The notes under the pieces are model-generated. The model was given only the letters and a program-made list of their open reading frames with translations, did no database searches and was not told the DNA's origin. The position numbers were made by a program, and so were the translations under genes. From JARROD01 sp037384225 (GTDB taxonomy: Bacteria > Pseudomonadota > Gammaproteobacteria > Pseudomonadales > Cellvibrionaceae), in the NCBI GenBank assembly GCA_037384225.1, contig JARROD010000028.1, positions 1-18,395 on the forward strand: DNA of 18,395 nucleotides. Direction: 5' to 3'. Of the stretch, positions 1-7,141 are shown piece by piece (positions within the stretch are counted from its first letter, which is position 1; every line of letters starts with the position of its first letter).

Positions 1-1445
1 GTCGCGGCGACATTTTTGATATGGGCGCGGTCGTAATTCGACTCCGCAAAAGCGTTCAGGGCGCGTTTCACCAGGGACAGCCCCGCTTCGGCTTCTTGAA
101 TAACCACCAACTCAGCTTCCGCCAGTTGGTTGGAGGCGATAATTTCACGGCGTGCGATGGCACTGGCTTTTTCCAGTTTTTCATCGGAAAGTTTCAGGTT
201 GTCCAGACCGGAGACAGTGCTGTCGATATACAACAGAGTGTCGGCGACTTCCAGCAAGTCCTTGCCATCGGCGGTCTCCTCCTCACCGCGCCAACGTTCG
301 ATTTTGGCAATTTCCTCCTTTAAGGTCTGGCTGGGTGAAACCAGCCCCACCACAGAGAGAATTTCCGCCACCTTGTTGAGGGTTTGCGTCAATTCATCGC
401 ATTCTGCCGGGGTAGCCTTGCGCCCCTGTGAGGCGGTTTCCAGTATCTCTTTGATACTGCGCAGTTCGTCCTTGATCACCATCGCCACCGAACTGATAGT
501 GCTGGCACTGGGGCCATTTAGAGCCTCCCGTTCCCGTTGCAGTTCAAGGTAAGTATAAGATAGTGGTGTGTATTTGAATGTCTCCCGGATCTGCGCGATT
601 TTTTTATTATCGACGCCGGACAACGCGATCAAGTAAAGCAACTCTTTGATTAGCTCGGCAGAGGGCTCCAGGTCGAAACAGACCTGCCCCTGCTTTTGTA
701 ACCGCTTGATCTCTCGGTCAATGGCCCCGAAAAGCATTTTTCTCTGTTTGGTCAATTCCATGGACTGCTCGCTGAGCAGATTGAACGCCACCCCGGATAC
801 CCACCACAGTTTTCCCAGGGGACGGTTGCCGGTAATGGTATCCAAGCGTTCCACTGCCCGCTGCATCATACCCAGCGAAGGGCCAATCTGTTTTCCCTGC
901 AACACCCCCAGCAACCCGACTTGATACATATGCCGAAGGCGACGCACCAATGCCTCAAGATCTTCGCTCAGCACAGCGCTGCTGTTGCCGGCATGGGGTC
1001 TTTTTACCGCCGTATTAACCCTGAAAAAATAGCTTTCCGCCAGCAGCGGCGCCCCCCGCACCTGACGCATTTCATTAATGTGGGGGATCAACAATACCGG
1101 CATGCCGCGCTTGGTCTGTTGGGTGTATTCGAGATAGCGCGGCAGTATAAAAAAAGAACTGGTAAGCGTGCTGAGGCGCTCATCGATATTGCCTTCCTCG
1201 CCCAGGGTTATTTCATTGGCCAGGGCCAGCAGTTCCTGCGCCAGCAGGTCAGCCCCGTACATTTGAATCAAGCTCAGGGTACCGCCAATCTGTTGAATGC
1301 CTTCGATGCACCCCTGTAACAGTTCACCATTTTCCCGGTCGGCAACAAACTGCTCAAGTTTATTGGCGGAGTATTCAATGGTGGCGACGAGCTCATTGCG
1401 CACCAACTGAAGGGAACTCAGGTTTACTGTTTCACTTTGAGTCAC
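1..1445 (-). CDS. fimL: FimL-like type IV pilus / cAMP regulator, 3' end cut by window edge
   Basis: The reverse strand is open from a GTG at 1445 to the window edge, giving 481 codons with no stop. The GTG start is fixed by an in-frame TAA two codons upstream (1449-1451), and AAGGAAAG lies just before it. The N-terminus (LQLVRNELVATIEYSANKL) and the segment QQIGGTLSLIQMYGADLLAQ resemble FimL and the N-terminal Hpt region of ChpA. At the place where ChpA has its phosphorylatable His (HQVQGTL), this protein has Gln51 (QQIGGTL), as expected for FimL, whose Hpt-like domain cannot be phosphorylated. A second helical Hpt-like segment follows around residues 165-235. In Pseudomonas FimL works with the Chp system and adenylate cyclase CyaB to control cAMP and twitching. 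I recall fimL near nhaB, dnaQ and rnhA in P. aeruginosa, which supports FimL over ChpA, as does the absence of pilGHIJ upstream. A full ChpA would continue into CheA kinase domains that cannot be seen here. Confidence 0.8.
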   Translation of the reverse strand, partial: MTQSETVNLSSLQLVRNELVATIEYSANKLEQFVADRENGELLQGCIEGIQQIGGTLSLIQMYGADLLAQELLALANEITLGEEGNIDERLSTLTSSFFILPRYLEYTQQTKRGMPVLLIPHINEMRQVRGAPLLAESYFFRVNTAVKRPHAGNSSAVLSEDLEALVRRLRHMYQVGLLGVLQGKQIGPSLGMMQRAVERLDTITGNRPLGKLWWVSGVAFNLLSEQSMELTKQRKMLFGAIDREIKRLQKQGQVCFDLEPSAELIKELLYLIALSGVDNKKIAQIRETFKYTPLSYTYLELQREREALNGPSASTISSVAMVIKDELRSIKEILETASQGRKATPAECDELTQTLNKVAEILSVVGLVSPSQTLKEEIAKIERWRGEEETADGKDLLEVADTLLYIDSTVSGLDNLKLSDEKLEKASAIARREIIASNQLAEAELVVIQEAEAGLSLVKRALNAFAESNYDRAHIKNVAA

Positions 1446-1467
1446 AGGTTACTTTCCTTTTGCTGTC

Positions 1468-1473
1468 CTTATA
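1468..1473 (-). promoter_or_regulatory. Possible -10 element for fimL
   Basis: On the minus strand this reads TATAAG, 22 bases before the GTG start of the fimL-like gene. The position where a -35 hexamer would lie (about 1491-1496) falls inside the hexamer tandem repeat and does not match TTGACA. The call is weak and rests on one hexamer. Confidence 0.25.
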
Positions 1474-1477
1474 CATC

Positions 1478-1513
1478 TACTTTTACTTTTACTTTTACTT
1501 TTACTTTTACTTT
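1478..1513. repeat. Hexanucleotide tandem repeat, six perfect TACTTT units
   Basis: Six uninterrupted copies of TACTTT (AAAGTA on the fimL strand) occupy 36 bp. They start 33 bases before the fimL start codon, within its likely promoter and leader. The units are identical, so slipped-strand copy-number change is possible. Six bases is not a shift of reading frame but would change promoter spacing or helical phase. Confidence 0.95.
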
Positions 1514-1545
1514 CAATTTGGCAATCGGGCAATGGGACATTAATT

Positions 1546-2003
1546 GTAACTTCTCAATAACCCGGGGTCTTTGTGCCTTCGATCCGGCAGCCATCCGGCG
1601 GTAGTTGGCCCGGACACGCCGGCAAGTCCCCCTCCGGGGCCCGGCCCGCCATCACAGATGGCGGGCGTTCGGCGGCGCCGCAAAGCAGTGCTTTGCAAAC
1701 GGCTTGCCTCACCCCTGTAGGCTTGGCTGCTGCCGCAGGAGAAGCGATTATATGGTCTCCGCAGAACCTACTTTAAGTCAACAATTTCCTTATTTATCGG
1801 CAGCTTAGCTCAAAAACTTATTAGTTTTTATTAAACTATACCCCCGGTTATATATATCACCCAATTTGGACAAATAACACTCATTGGGAAAACTGTCGGT
1901 ACCTTTATGGGCCCCGCAGCGGACTTGCAGCCTATCTGGGTCAGCTAGCGCCGGATGGCCGCCGGTTCGAAGGCACAAAGACCCCGGGTTATTGAGAAAT
2001 TAC
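1546..2003. repeat. Large (458 bp) copy of the GTAACTTCTCAATAA inverted-repeat element
   Basis: The left end (1546-1597) reads GTAACTTCTCAATAA, then CCCGGGGTCTTTGTGCCTTC, then GATCCGGCAGCCATCCGG. The right end (about 1952-2003) is its near-exact inverse, giving terminal inverted repeats of about 50 bp. Inside are two perfect hairpins (1644-1666 and 1680-1696) in a GC-rich left half, then an AT-rich core with a 7-bp stem at 1812-1829. No target duplication is obvious at its borders. Three small reading frames inside show no recognisable protein, so I treat it as non-coding. It fills most of the gap between the divergent fimL and nhaB genes and is the longest member of the family in this window. 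Confidence 0.85.
1644..1666. other. Perfect 10-bp stem, 3-base loop hairpin inside the repeat
   Basis: GCCCGCCATC (1644-1653), loop ACA, then GATGGCGGGC (1657-1666). A second hairpin, GCAAAGC-AGT-GCTTTGC, follows at 1680-1696. Neither is followed by a T run, so they are structural elements of the repeat rather than clear terminators. Confidence 0.75.
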
Positions 2004-2127
2004 TATTTTCAAGTCGATCCCATTGAAATGCTTGAAATTTTTACCAATCTCTGTAGTTTCTGCACTGACTTAATGACGATGGGTCAACAGACAGCGCCCA
2101 GGTCGCCAACAAAGGATAAACTACAAT

Positions 2128-3630
2128 ATGGCACAATCCCTGACTCAGGCCTTTTCGCGTAATTTTCTTGGACAGGCCCCCATATGGTACAAACAGTCCA
2201 TTCTACTATTTCTGGTTTTAAATCCTATTCTACTGTATTCAGTGGGCCCTTTCGTCACCGGGTGGCTGTTAATTGGAGAATTTATTTTTACCCTCGCTAT
2301 GGCGCTGAAATGTTATCCGTTGCAACCGGGCGGATTGCTGGCGCTGGAAGCGGCGATTTTAGGTATGGCGACCCCTGAATCCATCTACAAAGAAGTCGTC
2401 GCTAGTTTCGAAGTTATTTTACTGTTGATGTTCATGGTAGCAGGCATCTATTTTATGAAAAATCTGCTGCTGTTTGTGTTTACCAAAATATTGATCAAAA
2501 TTCGATCAAAAGCATTGCTTTCCCTGCTGTTTTGCGCTGTCTCCGCGCTGCTATCGGCGTTTCTTGACGCTCTGACAGTCACCGCGGTGCTGATCAGCGT
2601 CGCCGTCGGTTTCTACTCCGTCTACCACAAGGTGGCGTCGGGAAAAAAAGTGCACCAGCAGCACGATCACGCCAACGATGACGACGTTCACGAATTTCAC
2701 CGGGATGATCTGGAACAGTTCCGCAGCTTCCTACGCAGTCTGGTGATGCACGGCGCGGTGGGAACCGCACTGGGCGGTGTATGTACCCTGGTCGGGGAAC
2801 CACAAAACCTATTGATCGCGGAAAAAGCGGGCTGGCACTTCAAAGACTTCTTCTTCATCATGGCGCCGATCACCATGCCAGTGTTGGCGGCGGGGCTGGT
2901 GACATGCCTGTTGCTGGAAAAAATCAAGTGGTTCGGGTACGGCGCGCGTCTGCCCGAGGCGGTGCGTAATGTTCTGGTGGACTTTGAAAAACAGGAAGCG
3001 GGAAAACGCACCAGTCGGGATAATGTCGCACTCATGGTCCAGGCCGTGGTAGCCGTCATTCTGGTACTGTCACTTGGGTACCATATCGCCGCTGTCGGCC
3101 TTATCGGCCTGATGGTGATTGTGTTGCTAACCGCCTTTAACGGCGTCATCGAAGAACACCAGATCGGCCACGCCTTTGAAGAAGCGCTGCCCTTTACAGC
3201 GTTGCTGGTGGTGTTTTTCACCGTGGTGGCGGTGATTCACGAACAGCATCTGTTTGCGCCTATCACCACTGCGGTGCTGCATATGGAACCCGGTGTGCAG
3301 GCGCCGATGTTTTTTATCGCCAATGGTGTGTTATCCATGATCAGTGATAATGTCTTTGTGGCGACAGTCTACATTAATGAGGTGAAGGCCGCTCTGGAAC
3401 TCGGCGATATCAGTCGCCAGCACTTTGACAGACTGGCGGTGGCAATCAATGCAGGGACCAATTTGCCCAGTGTCGCCACCCCCAACGGTCAGGCTGCGTT
3501 TTTGTTTCTGCTGACTTCGGCACTGGCGCCGGTGATCCGGCTGTCCTATGGGCGCATGGTGATAATGGCGCTGCCCTATACGCTGGTGATGAGCGGCGTC
3601 GGCATCGGCGCAGTGCTGCTGTTTCTGTAA
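2128..3630 (+). CDS. nhaB: Na+/H+ antiporter NhaB
   Basis: This 500-residue inner-membrane antiporter exports Na+ in exchange for protons and helps with pH and sodium homeostasis. It matches the E. coli NhaB sequence as I recall it nearly throughout: FTLAMALKCYPLQPGG (residues 54-69), LSAFLDALTV with Asp147 at the E. coli position, GTALGG and VGEPQNL in the middle, and INAGTNLPSVATPNGQAAFL near the end. Many hydrophobic segments are visible, with a His/Asp-rich hydrophilic loop at about 172-195. AAAGGA lies 11 bases before the ATG. The TAA stop is formed by the end of the repeat element at 3627. The C-terminus is about 13 residues shorter than E. coli NhaB, which is within family range. The gene converges on dnaQ. 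Confidence 0.97.
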   Translation: MAQSLTQAFSRNFLGQAPIWYKQSILLFLVLNPILLYSVGPFVTGWLLIGEFIFTLAMALKCYPLQPGGLLALEAAILGMATPESIYKEVVASFEVILLLMFMVAGIYFMKNLLLFVFTKILIKIRSKALLSLLFCAVSALLSAFLDALTVTAVLISVAVGFYSVYHKVASGKKVHQQHDHANDDDVHEFHRDDLEQFRSFLRSLVMHGAVGTALGGVCTLVGEPQNLLIAEKAGWHFKDFFFIMAPITMPVLAAGLVTCLLLEKIKWFGYGARLPEAVRNVLVDFEKQEAGKRTSRDNVALMVQAVVAVILVLSLGYHIAAVGLIGLMVIVLLTAFNGVIEEHQIGHAFEEALPFTALLVVFFTVVAVIHEQHLFAPITTAVLHMEPGVQAPMFFIANGVLSMISDNVFVATVYINEVKAALELGDISRQHFDRLAVAINAGTNLPSVATPNGQAAFLFLLTSALAPVIRLSYGRMVIMALPYTLVMSGVGIGAVLLFL

Positions 3631-3720
3631 CTTTTCAATAACCCGGGGAAATTTGTGGCTTCGATCCGGCGGACGTTCTGAGCTAGCCTGGCAGTGTGCC
3701 AACCCCGGATTGATTAATTT
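3627..3720. repeat. Degenerate copy of the inverted-repeat element between nhaB and dnaQ
   Basis: The left end GTAACTTTTCAATAACCC starts at 3627 and continues into GGGGAAATTTGTGGCTTCG and ATCCGGCGG. The right end is decayed (CCCCGGATTGATTAATTTTT), so the right border is approximate. The element fills the whole gap between two convergent genes. It contains the nhaB stop codon and probably overlaps the dnaQ stop codon (3714-3716). It could act as a bidirectional terminator, but no U-run hairpin is evident. Confidence 0.75.
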
Positions 3721-4427
3721 TTGAGCCATAGGCAATTACCACCACTGGCTTTGTCGATTGCGCCCAGTTTATCCCGGTGTGCGGCCAATTCTTCGTCGCT
3801 CGCCGGTATGACTTTTAACCGCGGCCGGTCCGCGGCCAGGCGCTTGATGGAACCGGCGGACGTAGACTGGCCGCTATCGGATTGTCCGCTGCCTAAAGAC
3901 AACGCTGTCTGGCCGCCGGTCATAAGCAAATACACATCGGCAAGAATTTCAGCATCGAGCAGGGCGCCGTGCAAGTCGCGCTGAGAATTGTCCACAAAAT
4001 AGCGCTTGCACAGCGCGTCGAGATTATTTTTCTGCCCCGGATGTTTCTGCCGGGCCATCACCAGGGTGTCAAAAACACTGCAATGATCGGCAATCTTACC
4101 CAGACCACTGTTGAGTAACCGCAGTTCGTGGTCGATAAAGCCGACGTCGAAGGGGGCGTTGTGGATTACCAGTTCCGCACCGCGTACAAAGTCCAGAAAT
4201 TCATCGGCGATCCGGGCGAACACCGGCTTGTCGACGAGAAACTCGTTGGTTATGCCGTGGACCTCTATCGCGCCTTCGTCCACCTCGCGCTCAGGGTTGA
4301 TGTATTGGTGATAGTGGCGTCCAGTGAGGCGGCGGTTGATCAGCTCTACACAGCCGATTTCAATGATGCGGTGTCCCTGGGACGGCTCCAGCCCCGTGGT
4401 TTCTGTATCTAACACAACTTGGCGCAT
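3714..4427 (-). CDS. dnaQ: DNA polymerase III epsilon subunit (3'-5' proofreading exonuclease)
   Basis: This 237-residue protein is the proofreading exonuclease of the replicative polymerase. Exo I is DTETTG at residues 7-12 (Asp7 and Glu9 bind metal). Exo II is HNAPFDVGFIDHE around Asp94. Exo III-epsilon is HGALLDAEILADVY with His153 and Asp158. After about residue 185 come the linker and C-terminal region that binds the polymerase alpha subunit, ending in CLWLKN. The length is close to E. coli DnaQ (243). It lies 27 bases after the rnhA stop on the same strand and is likely co-transcribed with it. The stop codon lies at the decayed edge of a repeat element. Confidence 0.97.
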   Translation of the reverse strand: MRQVVLDTETTGLEPSQGHRIIEIGCVELINRRLTGRHYHQYINPEREVDEGAIEVHGITNEFLVDKPVFARIADEFLDFVRGAELVIHNAPFDVGFIDHELRLLNSGLGKIADHCSVFDTLVMARQKHPGQKNNLDALCKRYFVDNSQRDLHGALLDAEILADVYLLMTGGQTALSLGSGQSDSGQSTSAGSIKRLAADRPRLKVIPASDEELAAHRDKLGAIDKASGGNCLWLKN

Positions 4428-4443
4428 ATGACCTCGTATTATT

Positions 4444-4458
4444 TCATTGAGAAGCTAC
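4444..4458. repeat. Solitary end of the inverted-repeat element at the rnhA stop codon
   Basis: TCATTGAGAAGCTAC matches the right-end consensus TTATTGAGAAGTTAC except at two bases. No partner left end is seen nearby. The rnhA TAG stop (4455-4457) lies inside it, and it fills half of the 27-bp gap between rnhA and dnaQ. It may be the remnant of a deleted copy. A match of this length could also be chance, but the position fits the family habit. Confidence 0.55.
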
Positions 4459-4886
4459 AATTGTTCAATGCCGCGATTGGCCAGACTGTCGGCGATTTCG
4501 TTTTCCCGGTGTCCGCTGTGCCCCTTTACCCAATGCCAGTCGACATCGTGGCGGGCAATCTGCTGATCCAGCAGCCTCCACAAATCATCGTTTTTAACCG
4601 GTTTCCGGTTGGCCGTTTTCCAACCATTTTTCTTCCAGTTAAACATCCACTGGGTAATGCCCTGGCGGACATACTGCGAATCCGTGGTCAATGCCACTTT
4701 ACAGGGCTCTTTTAAACTTTTTAGGGCTTCGATCGCTGCCATCAGTTCCATACGATTATTGGTGGTTCTTTTTTCCCCGCCGAAAAGAGGTTTTTCCGTA
4801 TCGCCGTAACGCAGTAACGCCCCCCAGCCGCCGGGACCCGGATTGCCTTTACAGGCCCCGTCGGTAAATATCTCTACTTCTTTCAA
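4455..4886 (-). CDS. rnhA: Ribonuclease HI
   Basis: This 143-residue cytoplasmic endonuclease cuts the RNA strand of RNA-DNA hybrids, removing R-loops and primers. The four catalytic acids are visible: Asp9 in FTDGACKGNPGPGGWG, Glu47 in TTNNRMELMAAIEAL, Asp69 in TTDSQYVRQGI and Asp133 in NEIADSLANRG. The catalytic His123 lies in WVKGHSGH. The basic handle region (WKKNGWKTANRKPVKN, residues 84-99) that contacts the hybrid is present. It is shorter at the C-terminus than E. coli RNase HI (155), as in pseudomonads, and ends in GIEQL at a TAG lying within a repeat end. It sits between the methyltransferase and dnaQ on the same strand. In E. coli rnhA and dnaQ are divergent, whereas here they are co-directional. 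Confidence 0.97.
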   Translation of the reverse strand: MKEVEIFTDGACKGNPGPGGWGALLRYGDTEKPLFGGEKRTTNNRMELMAAIEALKSLKEPCKVALTTDSQYVRQGITQWMFNWKKNGWKTANRKPVKNDDLWRLLDQQIARHDVDWHWVKGHSGHRENEIADSLANRGIEQL

Positions 4887-4937
4887 TGTTTAAAACTCCC
4901 ACTATCCACTATTTAAAACGGCGTCAGTTCAAAGCCG

Positions 4938-5840
4938 CTATCTATGCACTTGCCGGCGCTGTTCAGTAATCCTGTTGACGGGTTCAACCACACGTGTGGA
5001 CGCTTTGGTTCCCGTTAGCCTGACGATCGGCGCCAGTTTCTGCCACACCGGCCGGATCGGCGTCATAGCCGCAATCTCTTTGCGCGCCACTACACAGTAG
5101 TAACCGCCACTGGGCAGGTTAAACCGTTTACCGAGGGTGTCCATCCACCCCAGGCGCTTGAGGATACCACTACGCAAGAGTGGTGGGCGATAAAATCCAT
5201 GTTCGATACTGACCGGTTCAAAGTCCAGCAGGCGCAGCCAGTCCAGCAGACGTCCCAGTCGCAGAGAGTTATAACGCCACCACACCCGGCGACTCAACAA
5301 CTGCGCAAAAGGCTTGTAGCTACCGATCAGGCTCCAGGGGTTGAAACCCACTATCACCAGACGCCCGCGTGGGATCATGACACGTGACACTTCCCTCAAC
5401 AACTGGTGGGGGCTTTGCGAGTACTCCAGTACATGGTGCAGCACGCTCACATCAATGGACTCCTCCGGCAGCGGCAGGCAATCGAATTCAGCTCTGCCGC
5501 TAATCGCCGAATCGGCGCGTGGCACACAGGGGGTAATGGCGAAACGGTGGTTGATTTTACTCGCCCTGGTCAAATCCAGTTTGCGACTGACGCTCATCTG
5601 CATCAGATGATAGCCAAACAGACAGCCGAGGGCGCGGTCCAGTGATTGCTGCTCCTGTCGCAACAATTCCTGTCCAAAAGGGTTGTCCAACCAGGCTTCA
5701 AGATCGGGAATGGTCGCGGATACAGGCAACACACCGTGTCTGTTGCGCATGTAATTTTTGAAACGACTGATGCTGGGACGTAGTGTTGAATTCTTCATGC
5801 CCTTGCTCATCTTTCGGTATCTCACTAAGTAATGGGTCAC
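4938..5840 (-). CDS. SAM-dependent methyltransferase, YafS-like
   Basis: The product (up to 300 residues) looks like a class I SAM-dependent methyltransferase of the Methyltransf_11 type. The central part has FDCLPLPEESIDVSVLHHVLEYS (about residues 119-141) then LREVSRVMIPRGRLVIVGFNPWSL. These are the acidic loop, post-motif and strand 4-5 elements of the fold. The glycine-rich motif I is not recognisable, as in the YafS group that sits beside gloB and rnhA in enterobacteria and pseudomonads. The substrate is unknown. The longest reading starts at GTG 5840. ATG at 5810 or 5798 are alternatives, and none has a strong ribosome binding site. A basic C-terminal tail (about 250-300) extends past the methyltransferase core. 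It is probably the first gene of a unit with rnhA and dnaQ. Confidence 0.8.
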   Translation of the reverse strand: MTHYLVRYRKMSKGMKNSTLRPSISRFKNYMRNRHGVLPVSATIPDLEAWLDNPFGQELLRQEQQSLDRALGCLFGYHLMQMSVSRKLDLTRASKINHRFAITPCVPRADSAISGRAEFDCLPLPEESIDVSVLHHVLEYSQSPHQLLREVSRVMIPRGRLVIVGFNPWSLIGSYKPFAQLLSRRVWWRYNSLRLGRLLDWLRLLDFEPVSIEHGFYRPPLLRSGILKRLGWMDTLGKRFNLPSGGYYCVVARKEIAAMTPIRPVWQKLAPIVRLTGTKASTRVVEPVNRITEQRRQVHR

Positions 5841-5852
5841 TAAATATTGCAG

Positions 5853-5924
5853 GGAACCTCTATAATCCGGGATATTTGCGCCTTCAATCCGGCGGCCACG
5901 CTTACCCTGTTATTGAGAAGTTAC
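5853..5924. repeat. 72-bp copy of the inverted-repeat element with a decayed left end
   Basis: The right end TTATTGAGAAGTTAC (5910-5924) is perfect. The left part (GGAACCTCTATAATCCGGG, then ATATTTGCGCCTTC) aligns with the family left end with several substitutions and one missing base. The inside retains AATCCGGCGGCCACGCTTACCC, a shortened form of the 11854 copy. It lies between the divergent methyltransferase and gloB genes, in the likely promoter region of both. Confidence 0.75.
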
Positions 5925-6046
5925 CATCTTAATTCCCAAGCATTTGATTTAGATATAAGAAAAAATTTAATTCGTGGTTATTATTGTGAATTCCACGCAA
6001 TCCGACAACCTGGCACACAAAACATTAAGCGACAACAGGTGAAAAC

Positions 6047-6865
6047 ATGATTCAAGTTTACCCCGTTCCTGCCTTTCAGGATAACTATCTATGGCTTTTC
6101 CACCGCCGGGGGTATTCTGAAGCCTATATCGTAGACCCGGGTGATGCCGGGCCGGTATTACATGCTCTCGAGCAGCGGCAATTGAAACTGGCCGGCATCC
6201 TGATCACTCATCATCATATGGACCACATCGGTGGAGTGAAACAACTTTTGCAGCATTTTGACGTGCCAGTGTACGGGCCTGACTGCAAAAATATTCCCCA
6301 GGTCAGCCACCCTTTACGTGAAGGCGACTCCATTAAACTGAGCGCGGAGATAGCGTTTCGTGTCATCGAAGTACCAGGCCATACGCTGGAGCATATCGCC
6401 TATTTTTTCCCAGCCAACGCTACTTCGACACCAGGGGAAGGCGCGGCTGAAGGGGAAAACCCGCCTTTGCTATTTTGCGGCGACACGCTCTTTGCCGGCG
6501 GCTGCGGACGACTGTTTGAGGGTACAGCCGCACAAATGTACGCCTCTCTGTCGAAGCTGGCGCAGTTGCCGGATAATACCCAAGTGTATTGTGCCCACGA
6601 ATACACTCTGGCCAATCTCAACTTTGCCCTCGCTGTAGAACCGGACAACGCCAGCTTACAACTGCGCCTGGACGCGGAAAAGCAAAAACGCCAGGAGGGC
6701 ATTCCTACAGTCCCCTCGTCCATGGCCCGTGAAAAAGCCACCAATCCCTTTCTGCGCTGCCTTTTTCCCAGTATCAAAGCCGCCGCGGAGCGTAAAACCG
6801 GTGCCGACCTGGACACACCGGCAGCCGTTTTAGGTGCGGTCAGAGCCTGGAAAGATAGCCTGTGA
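6047..6865 (+). CDS. gloB: Hydroxyacylglutathione hydrolase (glyoxalase II)
   Basis: This enzyme hydrolyses S-D-lactoylglutathione to D-lactate and glutathione, the second step of methylglyoxal detoxification, in the cytoplasm. It is a metallo-beta-lactamase fold protein of 272 residues. The metal ligands are all visible: THHHMDH at 54-60 (His55, His57, Asp59, His60), His112 in VPGHTLEHIAY, Asp146 in FCGDTLFAGGCGRLFEGT and His184 in YCAHEYTLANL. It is a little longer than typical (about 255) because of a loop at 122-140 (ANATSTPGEGAAEGENPP). CAGGTG lies shortly before the ATG. It is divergent from the methyltransferase across a 206-bp gap containing a repeat copy, and co-directional with mltD. 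Confidence 0.97.
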   Translation: MIQVYPVPAFQDNYLWLFHRRGYSEAYIVDPGDAGPVLHALEQRQLKLAGILITHHHMDHIGGVKQLLQHFDVPVYGPDCKNIPQVSHPLREGDSIKLSAEIAFRVIEVPGHTLEHIAYFFPANATSTPGEGAAEGENPPLLFCGDTLFAGGCGRLFEGTAAQMYASLSKLAQLPDNTQVYCAHEYTLANLNFALAVEPDNASLQLRLDAEKQKRQEGIPTVPSSMAREKATNPFLRCLFPSIKAAAERKTGADLDTPAAVLGAVRAWKDSL

Positions 6866-7043
6866 AGCGTACTCTTAGGCGTACAGCGCAATAGCGTGCG
6901 GGCCACAGAAAACCGATCAAATAACAACTAGCAATAACGCAAAGCTATCTTTTAAACCATTCTGCGATATAAATCTCATTTGAACTCTATAAATGTAATC
7001 TTGAGACCGGTTCTACAAATTCTGAACAACTTTTGCCCATTCG

Positions 7044-7072
7044 TTGACCCTACGCTTTTGCCACCCTAGAAT
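7044..7072 (+). promoter_or_regulatory. Sigma-70-type promoter for mltD
   Basis: TTGACC (7044-7049), a 17-base spacer, and TAGAAT (7067-7072) lie about 70 bases before the mltD ATG. Spacing is ideal and both hexamers are close to consensus, so mltD probably has its own promoter independent of gloB. Confidence 0.6.
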
Positions 7073-7141
7073 CGACGGTAATAAAAACGCGCAGTTTTCA
7101 GTACTAACTAGTAGTAAAGTAAATACGAAAAACAGCTCATT

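Noticed and set aside
1478..1513. Tandem hexamers considered as a CRISPR or replication iteron array
   Set aside because: The units are six bases with no spacers, and there is no cas, rep or partition gene nearby.
1573..2162. Three short + strand reading frames (67-92 codons) inside the large repeat element
   Set aside because: They have no recognisable protein features, overlap each other in different frames, follow the hairpins and inverted ends of the repeat, and lack ribosome binding sites.
3627..3630. nhaB considered truncated by repeat insertion (pseudogene)
   Set aside because: All conserved segments are present, and 500 residues is within the usual range; only a variable tail could be missing.
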